This document shows positions 51,122 through 59,328 of a stretch of 64,000 nucleotides of DNA, in pieces; positions within the stretch are counted from its first letter, which is position 1; every line of letters begins with the position of its first letter. The position numbers were made by a program, and so were the translations under genes. The notes beneath the pieces were generated by a model, which was not told the DNA's origin, did no database searches, and was given only the letters and a program-made list of their open reading frames with translations. Origin of the DNA: Comamonadaceae bacterium OS-1 (lineage in GTDB: Bacteria > Pseudomonadota > Gammaproteobacteria > Burkholderiales > Burkholderiaceae_C); the NCBI GenBank assembly GCA_027923965.1, contig AP026969.1:4650001-4714000 (forward strand), given 5' to 3'.

Positions 51122-51787
51122 ATGCGCATCCTGTTGGCAGAAGATGATTCCCTGTTGGGCGACGGCCTGCGCGCCGGTTTGCGGCAATTGGGCTTCCAGG
51201 TGGATTGGGTGCGTGACGGCCTGGCGGCCGAGCGCGAACTGGCCACCGGCACCTATGCGGCAGCGGTACTGGACCTGGGCCTGCCGCTGCAGGACGGTCT
51301 GGTGGTGCTGAAAAACCTGCGCCAGTGCGGTGTTTCCACCCCGGTGCTGGTGCTCACGGCCCGCGACACCGTACCCGAGCGCATCCGTGGCCTGGACCTG
51401 GGCGCTGACGACTACGTGGTCAAACCGGTGGACCTGCACGAGCTGGGCGCACGCCTGCGCAGCCTGGTGCGGCGCGCCCATGGCCAGTTGCAAGAGCACT
51501 TGAGCAGCGGCCCGGTGCAACTGGACCCGGCGGCGCGGCAGGTGCGGGTGCACGGCGAGACCGTGGCCTTGTCCCTGCGGGAATTCGATGTCTTGCACAC
51601 CCTGATGCGCCATGCGGGCCGCGTACTGTCGCGCGAGCAGTTGCAGCAGCAGATGTACAGCTGGGGGCAAGAGGTGGAGAGCAACGCCATCGAAGTGCAC
51701 ATCCACCACCTGCGGCGCAAGCTGGCGGTGGACGTGGTGCAGACCGTGCGCGGCGTGGGCTACACCGTGCAGCGCGACCCGGCATGA
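51122..51787 (+). CDS. OmpR-family response regulator (QseB-like)
   Basis: This 221-residue response regulator has an N-terminal receiver (RILLAEDDSLLGDGL, phospho-Asp in VLDLGLP at about residue 51) and a C-terminal winged-helix DNA-binding domain (VALSLREFDVLHTLMRHAG, then VEVHIHHLRRKL-like recognition). Its closest general type is QseB/PmrA. It overlaps the kinase start by four bases and follows the cytochrome genes, so it probably controls them. Confidence 0.92.
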   Translation: MRILLAEDDSLLGDGLRAGLRQLGFQVDWVRDGLAAERELATGTYAAAVLDLGLPLQDGLVVLKNLRQCGVSTPVLVLTARDTVPERIRGLDLGADDYVVKPVDLHELGARLRSLVRRAHGQLQEHLSSGPVQLDPAARQVRVHGETVALSLREFDVLHTLMRHAGRVLSREQLQQQMYSWGQEVESNAIEVHIHHLRRKLAVDVVQTVRGVGYTVQRDPA

Positions 51788-53127
51788 AAGGCCGTTCGCT
51801 ACAAACCCGCCTGTTGGCCGGGGTGCTGGGGCTGGTGATGGTGGTGTGGCTGGGGGCTGCGGTGGCCACCTGGTTCGATGCCCGCCACGAACTCGACGAG
51901 CTGCTCGACAGCCACCTGGCCCAGGCTGCCTCTTTGCTGGTGGCGCAGCAGATCGCACCGGACGATGACGATGATGCCGCCATGGACACGCCGACGGCCT
52001 ACCGCTATGCCCCGCATGTGGCCTTCCAGGTGTTCCACGCGGGCGCGTTGGTGGTCCGCTCCGCCAATGCACCCGCCGCACCCATGGCCCCTTTGGTGGC
52101 AGGGTTCAGCACGGTGCGGATGCCGCAGGGCCACGAGTGGCGGGTGTTTGCCAGCTTCCACCGCGCGCGCGACGTGTACGTGCTGGTGGGCGAGGAGACG
52201 GCGGCCCGCGGCGAGATATTGCGGGCTATTTTGCGCAGCCTGCTGCTGCCGCTGGCCTTTGCCCTGCCGCTGCTGGCGCTGGGCGGCTGGTGGGCCGTGC
52301 GCCAAGGCTTGCAGCCGCTGCGCCAGCTCAGCCAGGTGCTGGGCCTGCGCCAGCCGCAGGCCCTGGAGGCTGTGCACATCGCCGACCTGCCGCCCGAAAT
52401 GCGGCCCATGGTGCAGGCCTTGAACGGCCTGCTGGAGCGCATTGCCCGCATGCGGGAATCCGAGCGCCGCTTCACCGCCGATGCCGCCCACGAACTGCGC
52501 ACCCCGATGGCCGCCATCCGCGCCCAGGCCCAGGTGGCGCTGGGTGCCGGGGCCGATGCCGACCAGCGCCAGCACGCGCTGCGCGCCACCCTGGAAGGCT
52601 GTGACCGTGCCACCCGGTTGGTCGAGCAGCTGCTGACCCTGGCGCGCCTGGAAGCCACTGGCACCACGCCCAGCGACACGCTGGACCTGTGCGCCGTGGC
52701 CCGCAGCACCGCCGCCGACCTGGCACCCGCCGCGCTGCAGCGCCAGCAAACCCTGGAGCTGGATGCCGACACCGCCTGCAGCGTGCCGGGCGATGCGGTG
52801 CTGGCCGGGGTGCTGGTGCGCAACCTGGTGGACAACGCCTTGCGCTACAGCCCGCCGGGGGCCCGTATCCAGATCCGCGTAGCGCAGGAGGGTGGGCAGA
52901 CCCTGCTGCAGGTGGAAGACAGCGGCCCGGGCATGGCCGAGGCCGATATGGCCCACCTGGGCGAGCGTTTTTACCGGCCCCTGGGCCAGGAACCGCCCGG
53001 CAGCGGCCTGGGCTGGTCCATCGTCCAGCGCGTGGCCGAAGTGCTGGGCGCGCAGGTGCAGGTGGGCCGATCGGCGCGCCTGGGCGGGCTGGCGGTGGCG
53101 GTTCGCTGGTCGCCGGGCCGGGTCTGA
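51784..53127 (+). CDS. Sensor histidine kinase (QseC-like)
   Basis: This 447-residue kinase has a signal/membrane segment at about residues 10-33, a periplasmic sensor (about 35-150), a second membrane segment near 155-180 and a HAMP-like linker. HisKA follows with the phospho-His in DAAHELRTPMAA. HATPase has N-box VRNLVDNALRYSPPG, DSGPGM and SGLGWSIVQRVAE. Its start overlaps the regulator stop (ATGA). With the response regulator it forms a complete two-component pair next to the SHP operon. Confidence 0.9.
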   Translation: MKGRSLQTRLLAGVLGLVMVVWLGAAVATWFDARHELDELLDSHLAQAASLLVAQQIAPDDDDDAAMDTPTAYRYAPHVAFQVFHAGALVVRSANAPAAPMAPLVAGFSTVRMPQGHEWRVFASFHRARDVYVLVGEETAARGEILRAILRSLLLPLAFALPLLALGGWWAVRQGLQPLRQLSQVLGLRQPQALEAVHIADLPPEMRPMVQALNGLLERIARMRESERRFTADAAHELRTPMAAIRAQAQVALGAGADADQRQHALRATLEGCDRATRLVEQLLTLARLEATGTTPSDTLDLCAVARSTAADLAPAALQRQQTLELDADTACSVPGDAVLAGVLVRNLVDNALRYSPPGARIQIRVAQEGGQTLLQVEDSGPGMAEADMAHLGERFYRPLGQEPPGSGLGWSIVQRVAEVLGAQVQVGRSARLGGLAVAVRWSPGRV

Positions 53128-53139
53128 CAAAATCCCGGC

Positions 53140-53571
53140 ATGCAATTTCAAAAAATTCTGGTTCCGGTGGGCGTTGTGGCTTTGGTGGTGGTGGCGTACC
53201 GTGAATATTCCTGGGCCGGTGTGGCGCTGGCGCTGAGCCTGCTGGTCACCTGGATCCTGCTGCATTTCAGCCGCATGCTGCAGGTGATGAAGCGTGCCGC
53301 CAACCGGCCTATCGGCACGGTGGCCAGCGCGGTGATGCTCAACGCCAAGCTGCGCCCCGGCGTGACCCTGCTGCACGTGGTGGCCATGACCAAGTCGCTG
53401 GGCGCGCTGCAATCCCCCAAAGACACCCAGCCCGAACTGTTCCGCTGGACCGACGCCAGCGCCTCGCACGTGACCTGCACTTTTTCCGGTGGCAAGCTGG
53501 TGGAATGGCAGCTGCTGCGCCCTGCGCAAGACGATGCCGAGCCGCCTGCTGCTGCCCCTGGGGCGGTCTGA
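53140..53571 (+). CDS. Conserved membrane protein of unknown function, 143 aa
   Basis: I do not recognise a characterised family, although similar short proteins occur before ilvE in other Burkholderiales as far as I recall. It has one or two N-terminal membrane segments (about residues 8-43) and a soluble C-terminal domain of about 90 residues with RWTDASASHVTCTFSGGKLVEW. It lies 12 bases after the kinase gene and 63 before ilvE. It is not a transporter by size. Confidence 0.65.
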   Translation: MQFQKILVPVGVVALVVVAYREYSWAGVALALSLLVTWILLHFSRMLQVMKRAANRPIGTVASAVMLNAKLRPGVTLLHVVAMTKSLGALQSPKDTQPELFRWTDASASHVTCTFSGGKLVEWQLLRPAQDDAEPPAAAPGAV

Positions 53572-53634
53572 GCAACCCGTAAAATTAGATTCTTCACCCT
53601 CTTCAACCTCTTCACCCCCCCTCTAGGAACCGCC

Positions 53635-54585
53635 ATGTCCCCGCTACCCCCTTCGATGTCCGACCGCGACGGCAAAATCTGGATGGACGGCCAGATGGTC
53701 GAGTGGCGCGATGCCAAGATCCACGTGCTCACGCACACCCTGCACTACGGCTGCGGCGCGTTCGAAGGCGTGCGGGCCTACAACACCGTCAATGGCACGG
53801 CCATCTTCCGCCTGCAGGAGCACACCGAGCGCCTGTTCAACAGCGCCAAGATCCTGCGCATGCAGATCCCCTTCACCCAGCAAGAGGTGAACGACGCGCA
53901 ATGCGCCGTGATCCGCGAAAACAAGCTCGAATCCGGCTACCTGCGCCCGCTGACCTGGATCGGCGACAAGAAGCTGGGCGTGTCGCCCAAGGGCAACACC
54001 ATCCACCTGATGGTCGCCGCTTGGCCCTGGGGTGCCTACCTGGGCGAAGAGGGCATGAAGCGCGGCATCCGCGTAAAGATCTCCAGCTACACCCGCCACC
54101 ACGTCAACATCACCATGACCCAGGCCAAGGCGGTGAGCAACTACACCAACTCCATCCTGGCCAACATGGAAGCCGTGGACGACGGTTACGACGAAGCCAT
54201 GCTGCTCGATACCAGCGGTTTTGTGTCCGAAGGCGCGGGCGAAAACCTGTTTGTGGTCAAGGGCGGCGTGGTCTACACCCCCGACCTGTCGGCCGGTGCG
54301 CTCAACGGCATCACCCGCAACACCGTGTTCCACATCTGCAAGGACCTGGGCCTGGAAGTGGTGCAAAAGCGCATCACCCGCGACGAGGTCTACATCGCCG
54401 ACGAAGCCTTCTTCACCGGCACCGCCGCCGAAGTCACGCCCATCCGCGAACTCGACCGTATCGAGCTGGGCCGCGACGACTACGTCGGCAGCCGCGGCCC
54501 GATCACCGAAAAAATCCAAGCCGCCTTCTTTGACATCGTCAACGGCCGCAATCCCAAGTACGCCCACTGGCTCACGAAAGTCTGA
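53635..54585 (+). CDS. ilvE: Branched-chain amino acid aminotransferase
   Basis: IlvE is a PLP-dependent class IV transaminase that makes leucine, isoleucine and valine from their keto acids. The 316-residue protein has YGCGAFEGVRAYNT near the N-terminus, the PLP lysine at about residue 165 in MTQAKAVSNY, and SEGAGENLFVV and the C-terminal TGTAAEVTPI. It is followed two bases later by the zinc-finger gene and then waaF, a conserved block. Confidence 0.95.
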   Translation: MSPLPPSMSDRDGKIWMDGQMVEWRDAKIHVLTHTLHYGCGAFEGVRAYNTVNGTAIFRLQEHTERLFNSAKILRMQIPFTQQEVNDAQCAVIRENKLESGYLRPLTWIGDKKLGVSPKGNTIHLMVAAWPWGAYLGEEGMKRGIRVKISSYTRHHVNITMTQAKAVSNYTNSILANMEAVDDGYDEAMLLDTSGFVSEGAGENLFVVKGGVVYTPDLSAGALNGITRNTVFHICKDLGLEVVQKRITRDEVYIADEAFFTGTAAEVTPIRELDRIELGRDDYVGSRGPITEKIQAAFFDIVNGRNPKYAHWLTKV

Positions 54586-54587
54586 AC

Positions 54588-54785
54588 ATGTCCATCGAAC
54601 TCCTAGCCAAAGACCTGAACGCCCAAGGCGGCGTGTTCTGTCCCAGCCAAAAAGCCCACATGGCCCTGTGGAACAGCCACCCCAAGGTCTACCTGGACGT
54701 GGCCCACACGGGCGAAGCCAAGTGCCCCTACTGCGGCACGGTGTACGCGCTCAAGGCCGGTGAACACTTCGGCGGTGGCCACTAA
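54588..54785 (+). CDS. Zinc-finger domain (CHCC) protein
   Basis: This 65-residue protein is of the zf-CHCC family, with Cys in GGVFCPSQ, His in SHPKVYLD and the pair CPYCGTVY. These small zinc proteins resemble the NDUFS6/NuoJ-associated domain and are common next to ilvE and waaF in Betaproteobacteria. Their function is unknown. It overlaps the likely waaF start. Confidence 0.85.
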   Translation: MSIELLAKDLNAQGGVFCPSQKAHMALWNSHPKVYLDVAHTGEAKCPYCGTVYALKAGEHFGGGH

Positions 54786-55782
54786 CTCCCTGGTCATCGC
54801 CCCCCAGTGGATTGGGGATGCGGTGATGACCGAGCCGCTGATGCGCCGCCTGCAGGCGCGGGGCGAGCGGCTCACCGTGGGCGCACTGCCCTGGGTGGCG
54901 CCGGTGTACCGGGCCATGCCGCAGGTGGCCGAGGTGGTGGAATTTCCGTTCCAGCACGGTGGCCTGCAGTGGCAGGCGCGGCGGGCCATGGCGGCGCAGC
55001 TCCAGGGCCGCTTCGACGCGGCCTATGTGATGCCCAACTCGCTGAAAAGCGCGCTGATTCCGTTTCTGGCGCGCATCCCGCGCCGCGTGGGCTACTTCGG
55101 TGAGGCCCGCATCGGCCTGCTGACCGAGCGGCTGAAGAATCCGCCGCGCACCGAGCGTCCGCCGATGGTGGCGTTCTATTCCGCACTCAGCGGTGAAACC
55201 GGTCTGGACAGCGACCGCCCCCGCTTGCAGTTGGAGCCGCGGGTGGTGGCGCAGTCGCTGGACGACCTGGGCCTGCAGCCGGGCGGCTACGCGGTGTTTG
55301 CGCCGGGGGCCGAGTACGGCCCGGCCAAGCGCTGGCCCGCCGCCCACTTTGCCGCGCTGGCCCGGCAGTTGGAGGTGCCGGTGGTGTTGCTGGGTTCGGG
55401 CAAGGAGCGGGCGCTGTGTGAGGAGATTGCCGCACCGGTCAACGCAGCCCGCCCCGGCTGGGCGCTGAACTTTGCAGGAAAAACCACGCTGGAGCAGGCG
55501 CTGTCGGCGATAGCAGTTACCAAAACCATAGTCAGCAACGATTCCGGCCTGATGCACGTGGCCGCCGCCTTCGGCGTGCCGCAGGTGGCCATTTTTGGCT
55601 CCAGCAGCCCGCTGCACACGCCGCCGCTGAACCCGCTGGCCCAGGTGCTGTGGCTGAAAAACGATGCCGCCTACCAGCCGCCGCTGGACTGCGCGCCCTG
55701 CTTCCAGCGCGATTGCCCGCTGGGCCACACCCGCTGCCTGGTGGACGTGACACCGCAACGGGTGCTGGCGGCCCTGGCCTGA
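54775..55782 (+). CDS. waaF: LPS heptosyltransferase II (WaaF)
   Basis: This 335-residue GT9-family glycosyltransferase adds the second L-glycero-D-manno-heptose to the LPS inner core. It has LVIAPQWIGDAVMTEPLMRRL near the N-terminus (residues about 6-26 of this start) and NDSGLMHVAAAFGVPQVAIFG in the sugar-nucleotide domain, both typical of WaaF/WaaC. The start could be the GTG at 54775 or the GTG at 54760; both overlap the zinc-finger gene, and 54775 gives the usual N-terminal length. Cytoplasmic face of the inner membrane. Confidence 0.92.
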   Translation: MATNSLVIAPQWIGDAVMTEPLMRRLQARGERLTVGALPWVAPVYRAMPQVAEVVEFPFQHGGLQWQARRAMAAQLQGRFDAAYVMPNSLKSALIPFLARIPRRVGYFGEARIGLLTERLKNPPRTERPPMVAFYSALSGETGLDSDRPRLQLEPRVVAQSLDDLGLQPGGYAVFAPGAEYGPAKRWPAAHFAALARQLEVPVVLLGSGKERALCEEIAAPVNAARPGWALNFAGKTTLEQALSAIAVTKTIVSNDSGLMHVAAAFGVPQVAIFGSSSPLHTPPLNPLAQVLWLKNDAAYQPPLDCAPCFQRDCPLGHTRCLVDVTPQRVLAALA

Positions 55783-55997
55783 AGCCTGCACGGCCGCATC
55801 GCAACATCCTGCGGCCCAGCCGGGTTTTGTGGCAAGAATTCTGCAAAGAAATGTTACATTGCGCGGCTGCAGTGCGTTTGACATCGGCTGCAGGGATGCC
55901 TAGACAATGCCGGGCGCAGGCAGCAGGGTCGCAATCGGGCCTGGTTGTCGGCCCGCACAGGCTCTCGCAGAAAAAAACGGACCTCTCCCCCACGCCG

Positions 55998-57020
55998 ATG
56001 AACACCAAGAGCCAAACCCCGATCCTGCAGCACCTGGTGGATATCACCGGCCACCGCGACCAATCTCGGCTGGAGTTGTCGGTGGTCTCGGCGTTGCGCC
56101 AGCTCATGGACATTCGCCGCATCCGCAAGCTCGAGTTCTCTACCCACAACGGCGAAACCTCGGTACGCCCGCTGCTGCTGCTCGACGACGGCCTGGTACT
56201 GGCCGAAAGCGAGCATCCGGGCCCAGAACATGGCGAGCCTCTCGGCGACTACCCCGAGTTGCTGGAATGCATAGAACAAAACACCAATAGCACCCAGCGC
56301 ATGGCCGCCGATGGTGTGCTCACGTTGTGGTTGCCGGTGCGGCTGGACAAAAAGGTGGTGTCCTGCATCGAGATCACCAACGACAAGGCCTATAGCGCCC
56401 AGACGGTTGGGGTGATCCACGGCATCATCGAGGTTTACCGCAACTACCAGAGCCTGTTGGATTACAGCGAACGTGATGCGCTGACCGGCCTGTTCAACCG
56501 CAAGACCTTTGACGAGCAGTTCGCGCGCGCCGCCCGCAGCAGCGTACCGCCCGGTGAGCGGCGCGGTGCCGACACCCAGTGGCTGGCGGTCGTGGACATC
56601 GACCATTTCAAGCAGGTCAACGACCGCTTCGGCCATGTGTATGGCGACGAGGTGCTGATCCTGGTGGCCAATCTGCTGCGTTCGTCTTTTCGCGCCAACG
56701 ACCGCATCTTCCGATTCGGTGGCGAGGAGTTCGTGGTGCTGCTGCGGTCGGCCGAGCTGGAGCGGGCCCGCAGCATCTTCAGCCGGTTCCGTAAAAACAT
56801 CGAAGCGTACGAATTCCCCCAGGTCGGTCGCGTCACCGTCAGCGTGGGCTTTACCGGCACCAGCCAGGGTGCGCCGGTGGAGATCCTTGGCCATGCCGAC
56901 CAGGCCCTGTACTACGCCAAGGAGCATGGCCGTAACCAGGTGTGCTTCTACGAAGAGTTGATGTCCAGTGGCGCCCTGCAAGTGGCCGACGTGGCGCACA
57001 TGGACGTCGAGCTGTTCTAA
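55998..57020 (+). CDS. Diguanylate cyclase (GGDEF) protein
   Basis: This 340-residue protein makes cyclic-di-GMP. It has an N-terminal region of about 170 residues without a clear known domain (a GAF-like fold is possible) and a GGDEF domain at about 175-330. The active site is GGEEF at about residue 241, and an RxxD I-site (RAND) precedes it by five residues, so product inhibition is likely. I chose the ATG at 55998, because the open frame upstream has no similarity. It converges with the RES toxin gene. Confidence 0.88.
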   Translation: MNTKSQTPILQHLVDITGHRDQSRLELSVVSALRQLMDIRRIRKLEFSTHNGETSVRPLLLLDDGLVLAESEHPGPEHGEPLGDYPELLECIEQNTNSTQRMAADGVLTLWLPVRLDKKVVSCIEITNDKAYSAQTVGVIHGIIEVYRNYQSLLDYSERDALTGLFNRKTFDEQFARAARSSVPPGERRGADTQWLAVVDIDHFKQVNDRFGHVYGDEVLILVANLLRSSFRANDRIFRFGGEEFVVLLRSAELERARSIFSRFRKNIEAYEFPQVGRVTVSVGFTGTSQGAPVEILGHADQALYYAKEHGRNQVCFYEELMSSGALQVADVAHMDVELF

Positions 57021-57047
57021 CGGCGCGACCGGGTGCTGGCAGCGCTG

Positions 57048-57773
57048 TCAGCCTGACCAGCTCTGGGTTGGCACTTCCAGCCGTTTGTGTGCATGGCTGA
57101 GGATGAGCCGTTGGGCGCTGACCTTCAGCACCCAGGTGGCTTGCGCGTGCGCATCCGCCACGTCCAGGGCCAGCGGGTCGAACACGGCGGCGCAATAGGC
57201 GTCCGGGCTGCGCGCAGAGGGGTAGCGTATCCATTGCACCGACTCGGCCTGCGCCCGCCCGGCCAGCGCCAGGCAGGCCCGGTTGTCGCTGGGGTGGCTC
57301 CACACGGCGGCATGGTCGCTCCAGGGCAGGCTGTCCAGGTTCAGGCAGTGGCCGGTCACCACGGCGCGGAACACGGTCAGGGTGCCCACCAGATGGCCGC
57401 CGCGCAGGCCCTCGCTGTCCATCAAAAAACGCCAGCGCCAGTAGCCGACTTCGGCGCAGGCCGCCTCGGGGGAATCCGCCCCATACCAGATGCCGGTGGC
57501 CTGGGCCGGGCGGAATCGCGAGGGGTGCAAGCCGGTGTGGCGAAACGGCGTACCCAGCCAGGGGTCCAGATGCGCGGCTTCGGGCGGCAAGGGGGGCAGG
57601 CTGTCGGCCAGGATTTGCTCCAGCACCTGCAGCTCGGCCAGGGTATCGACCAAACGCAGCGTGGCCATGCCCTCCAGGCCGTCCACGGCGCGCCAGACGT
57701 CGCTTTCCAGGCCATGCTCGTACTCCGCCAGCGACTGGGTGATCCAGCCGGGGTCGATCTCCAGCAGGCTCAT
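57048..57773 (-). CDS. RES-domain toxin
   Basis: This 241-residue protein belongs to the RES family, whose toxins degrade or modify NAD+ (MbcT/ParT-like). The RES signature residues are spread over GIWYGADSPEAACAEVGYWR and LDLTHRG-like segments; here HPSDNRACLALAGRAQAES and SARSPDAYCAAVFDP are typical. The ATG at 57773 overlaps the antitoxin stop (ATGA), the classical arrangement with the antitoxin first. It is read toward the GGDEF gene and ends 27 bases before its stop. Confidence 0.87.
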   Translation of the reverse strand: MSLLEIDPGWITQSLAEYEHGLESDVWRAVDGLEGMATLRLVDTLAELQVLEQILADSLPPLPPEAAHLDPWLGTPFRHTGLHPSRFRPAQATGIWYGADSPEAACAEVGYWRWRFLMDSEGLRGGHLVGTLTVFRAVVTGHCLNLDSLPWSDHAAVWSHPSDNRACLALAGRAQAESVQWIRYPSARSPDAYCAAVFDPLALDVADAHAQATWVLKVSAQRLILSHAHKRLEVPTQSWSG

Positions 57774-58153
57774 ATTTTGGCCCGCATGCTGTCCAGGTAA
57801 CTGGTCACCTGCACCAGGCCCTGCACGGTTTGCATCAGTTCCTTGGGTGTGCCGTTCAAGGCCTTGTTGTGGCTGGTGAGCCAGGCCAGACGCCGCTGCG
57901 GATCGCCGTCCACCATCCCATCCAGCGCGGCGAAGGCCCGCACCAGCAGCGCCGCCAGTTCGCCTTCCTTGGTACTGGGCTGCAGCGGTCGCTCCCCCGT
58001 GCCGATGCGCGAAATCGAGGCTTCGCTCAGGCCGATCACCTTGCCCAAGACCGTGCCGGTAAACCCCAGCAGGGTCGCCGTCTGCAGCGTGGCTTTGGCC
58101 AGTACCATGCCGGGGTCGGAAGGGGTGGGTGGGACAGACGCAGCAGCAGGCAT
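57770..58153 (-). CDS. MbcA/ParS/Xre-type antitoxin (DUF2384)
   Basis: This 127-residue protein has an Xre-type N-terminal HTH (VLGKVIGLSEASISRIGTG at about residues 36-54) and a DUF2384 C-terminal domain (HNKALNGTPKELMQTVQGLV). Such proteins neutralise RES toxins and autorepress their operon. It is directly coupled to the RES gene by a four-base overlap. The likely promoter lies in the AT-rich sequence upstream (58154-58200). Confidence 0.87.
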   Translation of the reverse strand: MPAAASVPPTPSDPGMVLAKATLQTATLLGFTGTVLGKVIGLSEASISRIGTGERPLQPSTKEGELAALLVRAFAALDGMVDGDPQRRLAWLTSHNKALNGTPKELMQTVQGLVQVTSYLDSMRAKI

Positions 58154-58240
58154 GGGTTTCCTTGAATTTCAAGTGAAAGAATAACAACAAATTTTGCAAT
58201 TTGCAATCGATATTCCCGCTGCGCTGCCTCGCCTTCAATT

Positions 58241-58296
58241 GCTATATTTAGAGTAGCTGCTTGTGCTGATCAGATAAGCGCAAGCGGCCAATTTTG
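58241..58296 (-). repeat. Dispersed 3'-end hairpin repeat, copy 15
   Basis: On the minus strand it reads AATTGGCCGCTTGCGCTTAT, then CTGATCAGCACAAGCAGC and a tail TACTCTAAATATAGC. It starts about 19 bases after the PAS-GGDEF stop, in that gene's sense direction, and ends before the antitoxin promoter region. Confidence 0.85.
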
Positions 58297-58314
58297 CCTT
58301 CTGTTTCCGAATGC

Positions 58315-59328
58315 CTACTCGGCAAACACCGTACAGTTGCGCCCTGCCACTTTGGCCTGGTAGACGGCGATGTCGGACTGCTGCACCAGCCGCTGCAACA
58401 GCGCCGGGTCGTGGGCCAGGGTGGCGGTGGCCACACCGATGCTGACGGTCAGGGGCTGGCCACCGACCCGCAGGCTGCGCACGTGCTCGTGCACCCGCAG
58501 GGCGGTGTGGGCGGCACCCGGGCGGTCGGCGTTGGGCAGCCAGAGGGTGAATTCCTCGCCGCCGTAGCGCACCGCCAGGTCGCTGCTGCGGATGCTGGCC
58601 TGCAGCTGGCGGGCCAGGGTGGCCAGCACGCGGTCGCCCTCGTCGTGGCCATGCCGGTCGTTGACGGCCTTGAAGTGGTCTACGTCCACCATCAGCACCG
58701 AGGCGCAGGCTCCGGGCTCGGCCAGGGCCTGCCAGTGGGCCACGGCCTGGGCCAGGGCGCGGCGGTTGCCCAGGCCGGTCAGGGGGTCGGTCTGGCTGAG
58801 TTCGGCGAGTTCGCGGTTTTCGGATTCGACCACGTGGGTGTGCTGGGTGAGCTGCAGGTGCACGGCCCGCAGCTCGGCGTTCGCCAGGGCCAGGTCGGCG
58901 GCCAGGCTTTGGGCCCGGGCGCGGGCCTGCACAAGCTCGGCCTCGAACCGGCTGCGCTCCAACGCCACAAAAAACACCCAGTAGCAGCTCTCGGTGTCCT
59001 CTTGGCCATACAGGCCACGCCGCCCATTGACCATGACCGGCACGCGCTGCCCCTGCGCGCCCCGCAGATGCAGGTAGATTTCGTGCACGCCGCCCTGGTT
59101 CAGCAGCATGGGCCAGACATGGGTTTGTAAAAAAATGCGGCTGGCCGGGGGCAGCAACACGTCCAGGGTCTGGTGCAGCCACTGGGCTTCGGTGCCACCC
59201 ACCACGGCCAGCAGATCGGCGTTGGCGGCCAGGACCCGGCCATGCAGATCCGTCACCAGCACCGCGCAGGGCAACTGGTTCAGCAGGGCCGCGCACGCCG
59301 GGGTCTCAGGCGGCAGCAGGCTCTGCAT
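58315..59328 (-). CDS. PAS-GGDEF diguanylate cyclase
   Basis: This 337-residue protein has an N-terminal PAS domain (about residues 10-130; VLVTDLHGRVLAANADLLAV) and a C-terminal GGDEF domain. The active site is GGEEF with an upstream RxxD I-site (RSSD), and a short coiled-coil linker (about 130-170) joins the domains. It overlaps the 3' end of the RsbQ-like hydrolase gene by 23 bases. The PAS domain probably senses a small molecule made or released by that hydrolase. Confidence 0.9.
   Translation of the reverse strand: MQSLLPPETPACAALLNQLPCAVLVTDLHGRVLAANADLLAVVGGTEAQWLHQTLDVLLPPASRIFLQTHVWPMLLNQGGVHEIYLHLRGAQGQRVPVMVNGRRGLYGQEDTESCYWVFFVALERSRFEAELVQARARAQSLAADLALANAELRAVHLQLTQHTHVVESENRELAELSQTDPLTGLGNRRALAQAVAHWQALAEPGACASVLMVDVDHFKAVNDRHGHDEGDRVLATLARQLQASIRSSDLAVRYGGEEFTLWLPNADRPGAAHTALRVHEHVRSLRVGGQPLTVSIGVATATLAHDPALLQRLVQQSDIAVYQAKVAGRNCTVFAE

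Noticed and set aside
57032..57049. Short palindrome between the GGDEF and RES genes as a bidirectional terminator
   Set aside because: A 9-bp imperfect GC-rich stem without T-tracts is too weak to call.
57774..58238. Long frame that would extend the RES toxin upstream through the antitoxin gene
   Set aside because: This part reads the antitoxin gene out of frame. The RES protein begins at the ATG at 57773.
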